From positions 124,558 to 188,557 of the forward strand of contig NZ_RCOG02000022.1 in assembly GCF_009663685.2 (NCBI RefSeq): a stretch of DNA of 64,000 nt. The letters are read 5' to 3'. Shown piece after piece: positions 23,435-30,600 of this stretch. The notes below the pieces were generated by a model. The model made no database searches. It saw nothing but the letters and a program-made list of their open reading frames with translations, and was not told the origin of the DNA. Numbering within the stretch: position 1 is the first letter of the stretch; each line of letters begins with the position of its first letter. A program made the translations under genes and the position numbers. Source of the stretch: Cupriavidus sp. U2. Its GTDB lineage: Bacteria > Pseudomonadota > Gammaproteobacteria > Burkholderiales > Burkholderiaceae.

Positions 23435-23499
23435 TGGCGGCACAACCCATGCGTTGTAAAGCGGGAATACAACCGATTCGTTGTGAGGTGATCGCATGA
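23434..23499 (+). CDS. 21-codon coupling ORF with tandem palindromes
   Basis: MAAQPMRCKAGIQPIRCEVI, then A. The ORF starts at TGATG with the ninB stop and ends at ATGA with the next gene. Its DNA carries two palindromes ACAAC-N6-GTTGT at 23442-23457 and 23469-23484, 27 bp centre to centre, so the peptide also repeats (QP-M/I-RC). It may be a regulatory element rather than a working protein. Confidence 0.35.
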   Translation: MAAQPMRCKAGIQPIRCEVIA

Positions 23500-23693
23500 C
23501 GCTGCCGGCCTACATGTACCGCGACCCGGCCGAGGTCTACGAACAGAACGAGGCGCGCAGCTGCAAGGGCTGCATCTACGAGAAGACCGCCCGCCTGATG
23601 GGCACCACGCACACGGTATGCACGAAGCTGCTGCCGGGCGGGAAACGAAGGAATCACGGCAAGAGATGTCCGTCTTACGGGGAAAAGCAATGA
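23496..23693 (+). CDS. Small Cys-rich phage protein
   Basis: 65 residues with Cys in SCKGCIYEK, TVCTKL and RCPSY, a probable zinc-binding arrangement seen in many small phage early proteins. Start ATG 23496 and stop overlap both neighbours. No function recognised. Confidence 0.6.
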   Translation: MTLPAYMYRDPAEVYEQNEARSCKGCIYEKTARLMGTTHTVCTKLLPGGKRRNHGKRCPSYGEKQ

Positions 23694-24055
23694 AGGTATC
23701 TGAACTGGAAGGGGCGCTGCTCGATTACTGGGTGGCCAAAGCTGAAGGGTATGAGGCAGAGCTCTGCAGGGACGACCAAGGATCGTTCTGCGTCCGGACG
23801 AAGCGCTATGCCGGCGAGGGTGGGCAGTTTCGCGGGCCGTTCTTCCCAAGCAGGGAGTGGGCTGACGGCGGTCCTATCCTCGCGCGAGAGCGTATCGGCT
23901 TGATGCCGGCCATTGAAGGCCGTAGGGAGTTTTGGATTGCGGCCCATCCGAGTTATTCGTGGCCCAGGCGGGGAAACACGCCGCTGATCGCGGCGATGCG
24001 TGCATACGTCGCGTCCAAGTTCGGAGCCGAAGTCCCGGAGGTCGCCCATGGATAA
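23690..24055 (+). CDS. DUF2591 (NinX-like) phage protein
   Basis: 121 residues from ATG 23690, beginning MKVSELEGALLDYWVAKAEG, the characteristic start of DUF2591/NinX proteins (M-K-x-S-E-L-x-G-x-x-L-D-Y-W-V-A-x-A). The end has TPLIAAMRAYVASKFGAEV, also typical. Role in phage biology unknown. It lies between the Cys-rich gene and the putative late regulator. Confidence 0.82.
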   Translation: MKVSELEGALLDYWVAKAEGYEAELCRDDQGSFCVRTKRYAGEGGQFRGPFFPSREWADGGPILARERIGLMPAIEGRREFWIAAHPSYSWPRRGNTPLIAAMRAYVASKFGAEVPEVAHG

Positions 24056-24674
24056 GCCACTGTTCGCAGACGTCTCGCACGCGCTGCACGTCTCCTACCT
24101 GGTGCTGTCCCTGCCGCCGCGCCAGAAGGCACCGTTCCGCAACATGCTGATCCAGCTGCTTGAGGCGCTGGACGAGCCGACGCTGGCCCAGGAGCGCTGG
24201 CTGGTGGAACTCCGTGGCGAGGTCTCGGAGCGGGGCTATGGCGGAAGCCTGTCGATGGACGAGTACCGGGCCCAATGCGCCATGATCACCGACGCGGTGA
24301 AGACCCGGCTGCCCAGTCCCGAGTATGCGGCGGTGCTGGCGCGCTTTGGCCACGGGCCCGAGAAGTTGGCTGGGTGCAAGCGCCTGGCGACCTACGCGCG
24401 CCGCTCCAGTGGGATTACCGCGCTGACGCTGCTGCTTGACCTGACCGCCCGGCATTACCTCCCCAAGCAGCAGCGGCAGGACCTGACATTCCGCGCCCTG
24501 GCCGACAAGCACGGCGGTTCGCCGGCAACGCTGTTCCGCGCCGCCCGGTGGATGGACCAGAATTTTCGGAAGCTGGAGGCGCTGGCCATCGAGCGGCTGG
24601 AGCCGTCGTTCGTCGCCCACGGCGTCGTCCCGGACCGTACAGCATGCGATTCGGCGCAATCTGTTGCTGCGTAA
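24048..24674 (+). CDS. Putative late-gene regulator (Q-like position)
   Basis: 208 residues from ATG 24048. The C-terminal part has a helix-turn-helix-like stretch (DLTFRALADKHGGSPATLFRAARWMDQNF, about 145-175). It is the last gene before a promoter followed at once by a terminator (24696-24776), exactly where lambda Q-type antiterminators lie. No sequence family is recognised for sure, so the role rests on context. Confidence 0.6.
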   Translation: MDKPLFADVSHALHVSYLVLSLPPRQKAPFRNMLIQLLEALDEPTLAQERWLVELRGEVSERGYGGSLSMDEYRAQCAMITDAVKTRLPSPEYAAVLARFGHGPEKLAGCKRLATYARRSSGITALTLLLDLTARHYLPKQQRQDLTFRALADKHGGSPATLFRAARWMDQNFRKLEALAIERLEPSFVAHGVVPDRTACDSAQSVAA

Positions 24675-24695
24675 GGACTGGCGGCTTTTCCGACC

Positions 24696-24724
24696 TTGCT
24701 TTCTTGAAACAAGTGCGCTAAATT
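24696..24724 (+). promoter_or_regulatory. Late promoter (pR'-like)
   Basis: TTGCTT (24696-24701), 17-bp spacer, TAAATT (24719-24724). Expected start near 24731, only about 10 bases before a strong terminator. The short leader arrangement is that of Q-dependent late promoters. Confidence 0.65.
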
Positions 24725-24740
24725 CACCTCATGCTACGGC

Positions 24741-24776
24741 AAGCCCCGCCCGGATCACTCCCGGCGGGGCTTTTTC
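24741..24776 (+). terminator. Late-leader terminator (tR'-like)
   Basis: 10-bp stem AAGCCCCGCC / GGCGGGGCTT with a 12-nt loop and then TTTTTC. It would stop transcripts from the late promoter after some 40 nt unless antiterminated. Confidence 0.85.
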
Positions 24777-24790
24777 ATGGACATGCGGCC

Positions 24791-25078
24791 TTACTCTTCT
24801 GCAGGATCTTCGCCCATTGCGCTGGTGAAGGCTTCGGCCGTAGCAAATATCTGCTCGACCGACTTCTCAAATGCCAACTGCACTTTGATCCACTCGGGGC
24901 CAACGTTCTCGACACCTGGCGGCACAAACTCCAGCACCTGAGCTATGAGGGCGTCGCGCATGTCGGGGAGTCCGCCGGGGCGTCCCTTGACCGCGCGGTA
25001 CGACCAAGCAACTGCCATGGCCATGCATGACCGAAGCGCCAGTAGTTCGCCGGTAGTTTTCAGATGTTGTTCGTCCAT
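24791..25078 (-). CDS. Small unknown protein on the minus strand (moron-like)
   Basis: 95 residues from ATG 25078, with AGGAGA upstream on its strand. Sequence MDEQHLKTTGELLALRSCMA ... PPGVENVGPEWIKVQLAFEK, helical, acidic end (GEDPAEE). It is the only leftward gene in the late region and is not needed for phage structure, so it resembles a moron expressed on its own. No function recognised. Confidence 0.55.
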   Translation of the reverse strand: MDEQHLKTTGELLALRSCMAMAVAWSYRAVKGRPGGLPDMRDALIAQVLEFVPPGVENVGPEWIKVQLAFEKSVEQIFATAEAFTSAMGEDPAEE

Positions 25079-25156
25079 ATCACTTCTCCTAGATGATGTG
25101 GCGATTATGACACCGGCTGTATGCCGCGGATTTCCAGCCCTCCAACGGAGCCTCCC

Positions 25157-25693
25157 ATGTCGTCGAAGATCATGAACGCCCAGGGCAACCCGTTTGTGCT
25201 GGCACTGATCGATGCGCTTGGCCTGCCGAAGCACACCATTTCCTTCGAGATGCGGTGCGCGGTGGACGAGGTGGTGACGATCCGGTGCGCCTACCACCCT
25301 CAGGCCGACGCCGCTGAGGGCTTCGACGCCCGGCCGCTCCTAGCGAACTACAAGCTCGTGCCAGCCAGCGCCGTCACGGCGGGTGACCCGGCGGAGGCAT
25401 TCGCTGATGAAGGTCCCGGCGGCGCTGTCAAGGTGGTCCAACACATCAATTTGGCGCCCGGCACCGATGCCGCCGCCATTGCTGAAGTGATGCGCCAAGC
25501 GAAGGACGTCGCGGTCGCAGATATCAAGGCGAACCTTGCGCGGCCTGCTGTTCCCGACCCGCGCCCGTTCATTCCCCAGCCGCAGCCGCTGCGAGACCGG
25601 ACAGCTATCTCTGCTGCCGCTATCGGTTGGGGCGTCTTCGGTATGGCGTGCGCTGGCGCTGCACTGGCCTACGCCTTCGGGTTCCTGCCGTGA
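25157..25693 (+). CDS. Membrane-anchored protein with tape-measure C-terminal motif
   Basis: 178 residues from ATG 25157, with GGAG six bases upstream. Residues 91-129 (VKVVQHIN ... AVADIKANLAR) align without gaps to residues 881-919 of the tape measure protein in this same prophage, with about 20 of 39 identical by eye. A Pro-rich stretch and one C-terminal membrane helix (about 155-176, AIGWGVFGMACAGAALAYAF) follow. It could be anchored with the motif in the cytoplasm. A tail-assembly or genome-delivery accessory role is possible; no named family is known to me. Confidence 0.6.
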   Translation: MSSKIMNAQGNPFVLALIDALGLPKHTISFEMRCAVDEVVTIRCAYHPQADAAEGFDARPLLANYKLVPASAVTAGDPAEAFADEGPGGAVKVVQHINLAPGTDAAAIAEVMRQAKDVAVADIKANLARPAVPDPRPFIPQPQPLRDRTAISAAAIGWGVFGMACAGAALAYAFGFLP

Positions 25694-26085
25694 CCAAGCG
25701 CGGGCGCCTGCCTACCTTGGGCGCCAGGGTGGCGCAGGCCGGCAGCCGTACGCCCACCATGCAGCCTGGCTCGTGGCGCACCAGTGCCCAGACCAGCAGC
25801 CAGCGTGGGTATGACTACCGCTGGCAGAAGGCTCGGGCGGCCTTCCTGCGTGACCACCCGTTCTGTGTGTACTGCCTGCGCGAGCGGCGGATCGCCGCCA
25901 CGTTGGTGGCCGAGGTGATCGTGGAGTGCGCGGCGCGCGGTATCCCGCTGCCCTACGGCAACGTGGTCGACCACATCGTGCCGCACCGGGGCGACCGGAC
26001 GCTGTTCTGGGATAAGGCGAACTGGCAGACCTGCTGCGCCACGCACCACAGCCGCGACAAGCAGCGGCAGGAGAACGCACCATGA
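25690..26085 (+). CDS. HNH endonuclease
   Basis: 131 residues from GTG 25690, which overlaps the previous stop as GTGA. The HNH fold is clear: HPFCVYC (zinc Cys), NVVDHIVPHRGD (catalytic His), FWDKANWQTCCATHHSRKD-like end (here HHSRDKQRQ). It lies just upstream of the small terminase subunit, where HNH proteins of HK97-like cos phages assist terminase cleavage. Confidence 0.9.
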   Translation: MTKRGRLPTLGARVAQAGSRTPTMQPGSWRTSAQTSSQRGYDYRWQKARAAFLRDHPFCVYCLRERRIAATLVAEVIVECAARGIPLPYGNVVDHIVPHRGDRTLFWDKANWQTCCATHHSRDKQRQENAP

Positions 26086-26339
26086 TGCCGCCCCTGAAGA
26101 CCAACCACACCAACGTCATGCTCGGTGCCCCAGTGGACTGGGACCCGGCAGTGCATGGCGAGTGCATTGGCTTGCCCGTGCACCGTGACCAGCAGCAGGG
26201 CGTCTGGCTCTCGTGGTACCAGCCCACCGAGCAGGACATTGCCAACATCCTGGCAGGCATGCCCATCCGGCTGTCCGTGTTCGGTAATGGACACCCGCCC
26301 GTCGCGATCTCGGTCACGGCAGGCACCGAACCCCTGTGA
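26082..26339 (+). CDS. Small phage protein between HNH and terminase
   Basis: 85 residues. Blocks NVMLGAPVDWDPAVHGECIGLPV and LSWYQPTEQDIANILAGMPIRLSVFG match the pattern of a small phage protein often found near terminase genes in Burkholderiales and enterobacterial phages. Function unknown. ATG 26082 overlaps the HNH stop. Confidence 0.65.
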   Translation: MMPPLKTNHTNVMLGAPVDWDPAVHGECIGLPVHRDQQQGVWLSWYQPTEQDIANILAGMPIRLSVFGNGHPPVAISVTAGTEPL

Positions 26340-26523
26340 AAGTGCGCGTTTCGGCGCTCATTGCTCAGAAAATGGGCAGAAATGGGCCGAAACGAGCACA
26401 AGGGAGGGGTGGGTCGAAAGTCTAGGTGACCTTTTCGGCCTAGACCGCCCGTTCCCCCACGCAGAGGTTTTTTTCCTCCGGCGGAATTTCAGCCCGACCG
26501 GGTTATTGCGCAGAATTCGAAAT
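26340..26523. other. Non-coding gap before terminase, candidate cos/packaging site
   Basis: 184 bp without a gene. It holds a perfect 7-bp inverted repeat GTCTAGG-N12-CCTAGAC (26420-26426 / 26439-26445) and the near-repeat AAAATGGGC/AAATGGGC upstream. The place beside HNH and terS is that of cos in related phages. The exact nick sites cannot be read. Confidence 0.4.
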
Positions 26524-26934
26524 ATGGCGAGACCGACATACAAACCGACCGTGGCGACGCGGCGGAAGGTCGCTATTGCCGCCGGCGCAGGCATGTCGCA
26601 CGAGGAAATCTCCATCGGCTTGGGCATTTCCCGCAACACGCTGGAAAAGCATTTCGAGGCCGAGCTGTCGCATGGCGCGTATGCCAAACGGCTCGAAGTC
26701 CTGGTGGCCATGCACGCCGCCGCGAAGAAGGGCAACGTGGCGGCGCAGAAGGCGTACACCGCAATGCCCATGCCGCGTGCCGCTGCTACGCCGCTGCCGC
26801 CTGACGAAGCAGGCGCGCCCAAGCCGAAGGCACCGACCAAGGGCAAGAAGGAGCAGGCGCAGGCTGAAGCGCTGACGGCGCAGGCCGGCACCGACTGGCA
26901 AGACTTGCTGCCAGGCTCGGCGGCGCTGCAATGA
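26524..26934 (+). CDS. Terminase small subunit
   Basis: 136 residues from ATG 26524. An N-terminal helix-turn-helix (VAIAAGAGMSHEEISIGLGISRNTLEKHFEAEL, about 13-45) for cos/pac recognition is followed by an oligomerisation helix and a Lys/Ala/Pro tail that would contact the large subunit. It overlaps the large subunit gene by four bases. Confidence 0.88.
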   Translation: MARPTYKPTVATRRKVAIAAGAGMSHEEISIGLGISRNTLEKHFEAELSHGAYAKRLEVLVAMHAAAKKGNVAAQKAYTAMPMPRAAATPLPPDEAGAPKPKAPTKGKKEQAQAEALTAQAGTDWQDLLPGSAALQ

Positions 26935-28625
26935 CGTGGGATCTGTCCTGCCCCGACTGGGAAGACCGCCTGCGCACCGGTCGGCCGCTGGTGCCGGACC
27001 TGCCGCTCAACCAGGCCGAGGGCGACCGGGCGGTGGCCGTACTGAACAAGCTGCGGCTCGCGGACGTCCCGGGCACGCCGACGCTGGCAGACGCCACGGG
27101 CGACTGGTTCCGCGACCCCACCAGGGCGCTGTTCGGCTCGCTGGATCCTGTCACGCAGGCGCGGCGCATCCGCGAACTGTTCCTGCTGGTGCCGAAGAAG
27201 AACAGCAAGACGACGAACGGCGCGCTGCTGATGCTGACGGCGCTGCTGCTGAACCGCCGGCCGCATGCCTCCATGATCATGACGGCGCCCGTACAGGACG
27301 TCGCAACCCTCGCGTTCGACGCGGCCCACGGTGCGATCGAACTGGACCCAGTGCTGCAGAAGAAGCTGCACGTGCGCGAGCACCTGAAGAAGATCGTCCA
27401 CCGGGAGACGAAGGCCGAACTGGAGATTATGTCGTTCGACCCGTCGGCGCTGACCGGCCAGAAGCCGGTGGCGGTCCTGATCGACGAGTTACACGTGGTG
27501 GCCAAGATGAGCAAGGCCGCCAGCGCCATCCGGCAGCTGCGCGGCGGGATGCTTCCATTCCCGGAAGCCTTCATGGCGTTCATCACCACGCAGAGCGAAG
27601 AGGCGCCGGTGGGCGTCTTCAAGGCCGAGCTGATGAAGGCCCGGGCGATTCGGGACGGCCGCCAGCGCGGCGCCATGCTGCCGGTGCTGTACGAGTTCCC
27701 GCCGGCGATGCAGAAGGACCCTTCGCAGTGGCAGAACCCGGCGAACTGGCCCATGGTCACGCCGAACAACGGCAAGTCCATCACGGTCGAGCGCCTTCAG
27801 GAAGAGTTCGAGACTGCCCGCAACACCGGCGAAGAAGAGCTGCGCGCGTGGGCGTCGCAGCATTTGAACGTCGAGATCGGCTTGGCGCTGCGGTCTGACA
27901 GCTGGGCCGGCGCCGAGCAGTGGGAGAAGCAGGCGGCGCCGAAGCGCTGCACTCTCGCTGCGTTGCTGCGCCGCTGCGAAGTGATCGACGTGGGCGTGGA
28001 CGGCGGCGGCCTGGACGACTTGCTCGGGCTGGCTGCCGTGGGCCGATGCCGGGAAACCGGGGACTGGCTCGCGTGGTGCAAGGCCTGGGCGCACCCGATT
28101 GTGCTGGAGCGCCGCAAGTCGGAAGCCGCGAAGCTGCTCGACCTGGCCGGTTCCGGCGACCTGGTGATCGTCGACGCGATCGGCGACGACGTCGAGCAAC
28201 TGGCGCAGGACGTCCTGCAAATCTACGAAGCCGGGTTGCTGGACAAGATCGGCGTCGACCCGAGCGGCATCGGCGCGGTGCTGGATGCGCTGTCCGCCGC
28301 CGGCATCCCGGAGAAGAACGCCAACGGCGAGGACATGATCGTCGGCATCACGCAGGGCTACAAACTGAACGGCACGATCAAGACGACCGAGCGAAAGCTG
28401 GCCGAAGGCACGCTGTGGCACGGCGGCAGCGAGCTGATGAACTGGTGCGTCGGGAATGCGAAGGTGGAGCCCAAGGGCAACGCGATCCTGATCACGAAGC
28501 AGGCCAGCGGCACGGCGAAGATCGACCCGCTGATGGCGCTGTTCAGTGCGGTAGCGCTGCTCTCCCTCAATCCCCAGCCGGCTGACGACCTGGCCGACTT
28601 TTTGGCGAATCCGATCATCGTATGA
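26931..28625 (+). CDS. Terminase large subunit (HK97 type)
   Basis: 564 residues. The ATPase has a Walker A-like KKNSKT at 89-94 and Walker B LIDE at 183-186, followed by the nuclease domain with VDGGGLDDLLGLAAVGR and a late DPLMALFSAVALLSLNP. It cuts concatemers and drives DNA into the prohead. Full family length. Confidence 0.95.
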   Translation: MTWDLSCPDWEDRLRTGRPLVPDLPLNQAEGDRAVAVLNKLRLADVPGTPTLADATGDWFRDPTRALFGSLDPVTQARRIRELFLLVPKKNSKTTNGALLMLTALLLNRRPHASMIMTAPVQDVATLAFDAAHGAIELDPVLQKKLHVREHLKKIVHRETKAELEIMSFDPSALTGQKPVAVLIDELHVVAKMSKAASAIRQLRGGMLPFPEAFMAFITTQSEEAPVGVFKAELMKARAIRDGRQRGAMLPVLYEFPPAMQKDPSQWQNPANWPMVTPNNGKSITVERLQEEFETARNTGEEELRAWASQHLNVEIGLALRSDSWAGAEQWEKQAAPKRCTLAALLRRCEVIDVGVDGGGLDDLLGLAAVGRCRETGDWLAWCKAWAHPIVLERRKSEAAKLLDLAGSGDLVIVDAIGDDVEQLAQDVLQIYEAGLLDKIGVDPSGIGAVLDALSAAGIPEKNANGEDMIVGITQGYKLNGTIKTTERKLAEGTLWHGGSELMNWCVGNAKVEPKGNAILITKQASGTAKIDPLMALFSAVALLSLNPQPADDLADFLANPIIV

Positions 28626-29929
28626 ACCAGACCAAGCAGAAACCGCCGGGGCGGGTGAAATCCGCCATCGCGGGAGCGCTCGCTGGTTGGATTGGCGTGC
28701 CTCTCGGCCTCGAATCGTGGGCATTCTGGGCTGCCTGGTTCGGTGGGCGCAATTTCACCGGGGAATCGGTGACTGTGAACTCGACGCTACAGCTCAGCAC
28801 CGCCTGGGCCTGCGTCCGCCTGCTGGCCGATACGCTGTCCACGCTCCCGCTGAACGTCTACCGGGAAAGTGGCGACACCAAGACCCTGGCGAAGGATCAC
28901 GAGCTGTACAGGTTGCTGCATACCCGCCCCAACGCCGACATGACGGCAGCCGTTTTCTGGCAGGTGTATGTCGCGTGCCTGATGCTCTGGGGCGCGGCGT
29001 ACGTGGAAAAGCGCCGGAACGTGACCGGCGGCCTGACCGCCCTGGACATCCTCCAGCCGGCGTGCATGAAGCCGCCCCGCGTGCGCGAGGACGGCAGCGT
29101 GGAATGGCGGTATGCCGATCCTGTCCTGAAACGCGAGCGCGTCATCCCCGAGGACGACCTGTGGTACCTGCCGGCGTTCACGCTGGATGGCCTGAACGCC
29201 CTGTCGCCGGTTCAGATGGGCGCAAACGTATTTGGCGGCGCCATTGCTGCCGATCGGGCCAGTGCTGCGACCTTCAAGGACGGCATGAAGTCGGCCGGCC
29301 TGGTCACGATGGATGCGGTGCTCAAGCCGGGCCAGCGTGATGACATCCGCAAGCACGTGAAAACCGTCAGCGACGAAGGCGGGTACATGGTGCTGGAGAA
29401 GGGGGCAGGCTTCCAGCAGCTGAAGATGAATCCGCAGGACGCGGAGCTGCTGGCCACGCGCGGCTTCAACGTGGAAGAGATCTGCCGGTGGTACCGCGTG
29501 CCGCCCTGGATGGTGGGCCACACCGAGAAATCGACGTCGTGGGGGACTGGCATCGAGCAGCAGATGATCGGGTTCGTGACCTTCAGCCTGCGGCCGTGGG
29601 CGGTGCGCATCGAGCAGTCGATCAGCAAGGACCTGGTGCGCGTCCCCGAGCGTGACGTGGTATCGGCGGAATTCGCTCTGGAAGGCCTGTTGCGCGGCGA
29701 CAGCGCGTCCCGTGCCGCCTTCTACTCGCAGATGACGCAAAACGGCATCTACACGCGGGACGACTGCCGCAAGAAGGAAAACATGCCGCCGATGGGCGGG
29801 AATGCGGACGTGCTCACCGTCCAGTCCAATCTGGTGCCCATCGACAAACTGGGCGAGAACAATCCGGCCACCACGGCGAAGGATGCCTTGGCCGCCTGGC
29901 TCACCTCGGAGAGCAGCGATGCAACGTAA
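28622..29929 (+). CDS. Portal protein (HK97 family)
   Basis: 435 residues with family blocks STAWACVRLLADTLSTLPLNVYRE, LHTRPNADMTAAVFWQVYVA and VEEICRWYRVPPWMVGH. The dodecameric portal forms the DNA channel at one capsid vertex and docks the terminase. The start overlaps the terminase stop (ATGA). Confidence 0.95.
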   Translation: MNQTKQKPPGRVKSAIAGALAGWIGVPLGLESWAFWAAWFGGRNFTGESVTVNSTLQLSTAWACVRLLADTLSTLPLNVYRESGDTKTLAKDHELYRLLHTRPNADMTAAVFWQVYVACLMLWGAAYVEKRRNVTGGLTALDILQPACMKPPRVREDGSVEWRYADPVLKRERVIPEDDLWYLPAFTLDGLNALSPVQMGANVFGGAIAADRASAATFKDGMKSAGLVTMDAVLKPGQRDDIRKHVKTVSDEGGYMVLEKGAGFQQLKMNPQDAELLATRGFNVEEICRWYRVPPWMVGHTEKSTSWGTGIEQQMIGFVTFSLRPWAVRIEQSISKDLVRVPERDVVSAEFALEGLLRGDSASRAAFYSQMTQNGIYTRDDCRKKENMPPMGGNADVLTVQSNLVPIDKLGENNPATTAKDALAAWLTSESSDAT

Positions 29930-30593
29930 ATCCGCCGCGTTCAAGACACGCGCGTTCGAATGGGACACCAAGGCCGTCAAAGATGACGGCCTTTTTTCTG
30001 GCTACGGCTCCGTGTTCGGTGTGGTCGACAGTTATCGCGAAGTGGTGGCGCCCGGGGCCTTCAAAGCCAGCCTGGCCGACCTCGATGCGAAGGGCCGATC
30101 CTTGCCGATTCTGTGGCAACACCGCACCGGCGAGCCGATTGGCGACTGGACTTCGCTCGTCGAGGACAGCACCGGCCTGAAGGGGGACGGCGCCCTTTGG
30201 CTGGACGACGCGCCGTACGCAAAGATCGCCTATCGGGGCATGAAGGCGAAAGCCATCACGGGCCTGTCGATCGGCTACTACGTGCGCGACGACAGTTTCG
30301 ACGAGAAGACCCGGGTGCGGACGCTGAAGGCGGTGGACCTGGTCGAAGTGTCGATCGTGACTGTGCCGGCCAACGACGCCGCGCGTATCGACGCCGTCAA
30401 GTCGGCCATCGCGCACGGCGCCCTCCCATCCCTTTCCGACTTTGAAGGGCTCCTGCGCGAGGCAGGCTTTTCGAAGTCACAGGCTGCGGTCATCGCCAAT
30501 CGTGGCCTGAAACACCTGCTCCAGAGCGAGTCTGGCAGCACGGCGAACGATGTAAATCGGCTGCTGGACAGCCTCAAATCCCTATCCTTCTGA
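29919..30593 (+). CDS. Prohead maturation protease (S78 family)
   Basis: 224 residues from ATG 29919, inside the end of the portal gene. S78-type motifs are FSGYGSVFGVVDSYREVVAPGAF, LPILWQHRTGEPIGDW (catalytic His) and AITGLSIGYY (catalytic Ser), then LVEVSIVTVPAN. It would remove the delta domain of the capsid protein. The C-terminal 60 residues are probably the protease's own scaffold-binding part. Confidence 0.93.
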   Translation: MQRKSAAFKTRAFEWDTKAVKDDGLFSGYGSVFGVVDSYREVVAPGAFKASLADLDAKGRSLPILWQHRTGEPIGDWTSLVEDSTGLKGDGALWLDDAPYAKIAYRGMKAKAITGLSIGYYVRDDSFDEKTRVRTLKAVDLVEVSIVTVPANDAARIDAVKSAIAHGALPSLSDFEGLLREAGFSKSQAAVIANRGLKHLLQSESGSTANDVNRLLDSLKSLSF

Positions 30594-30600
30594 GGACACG

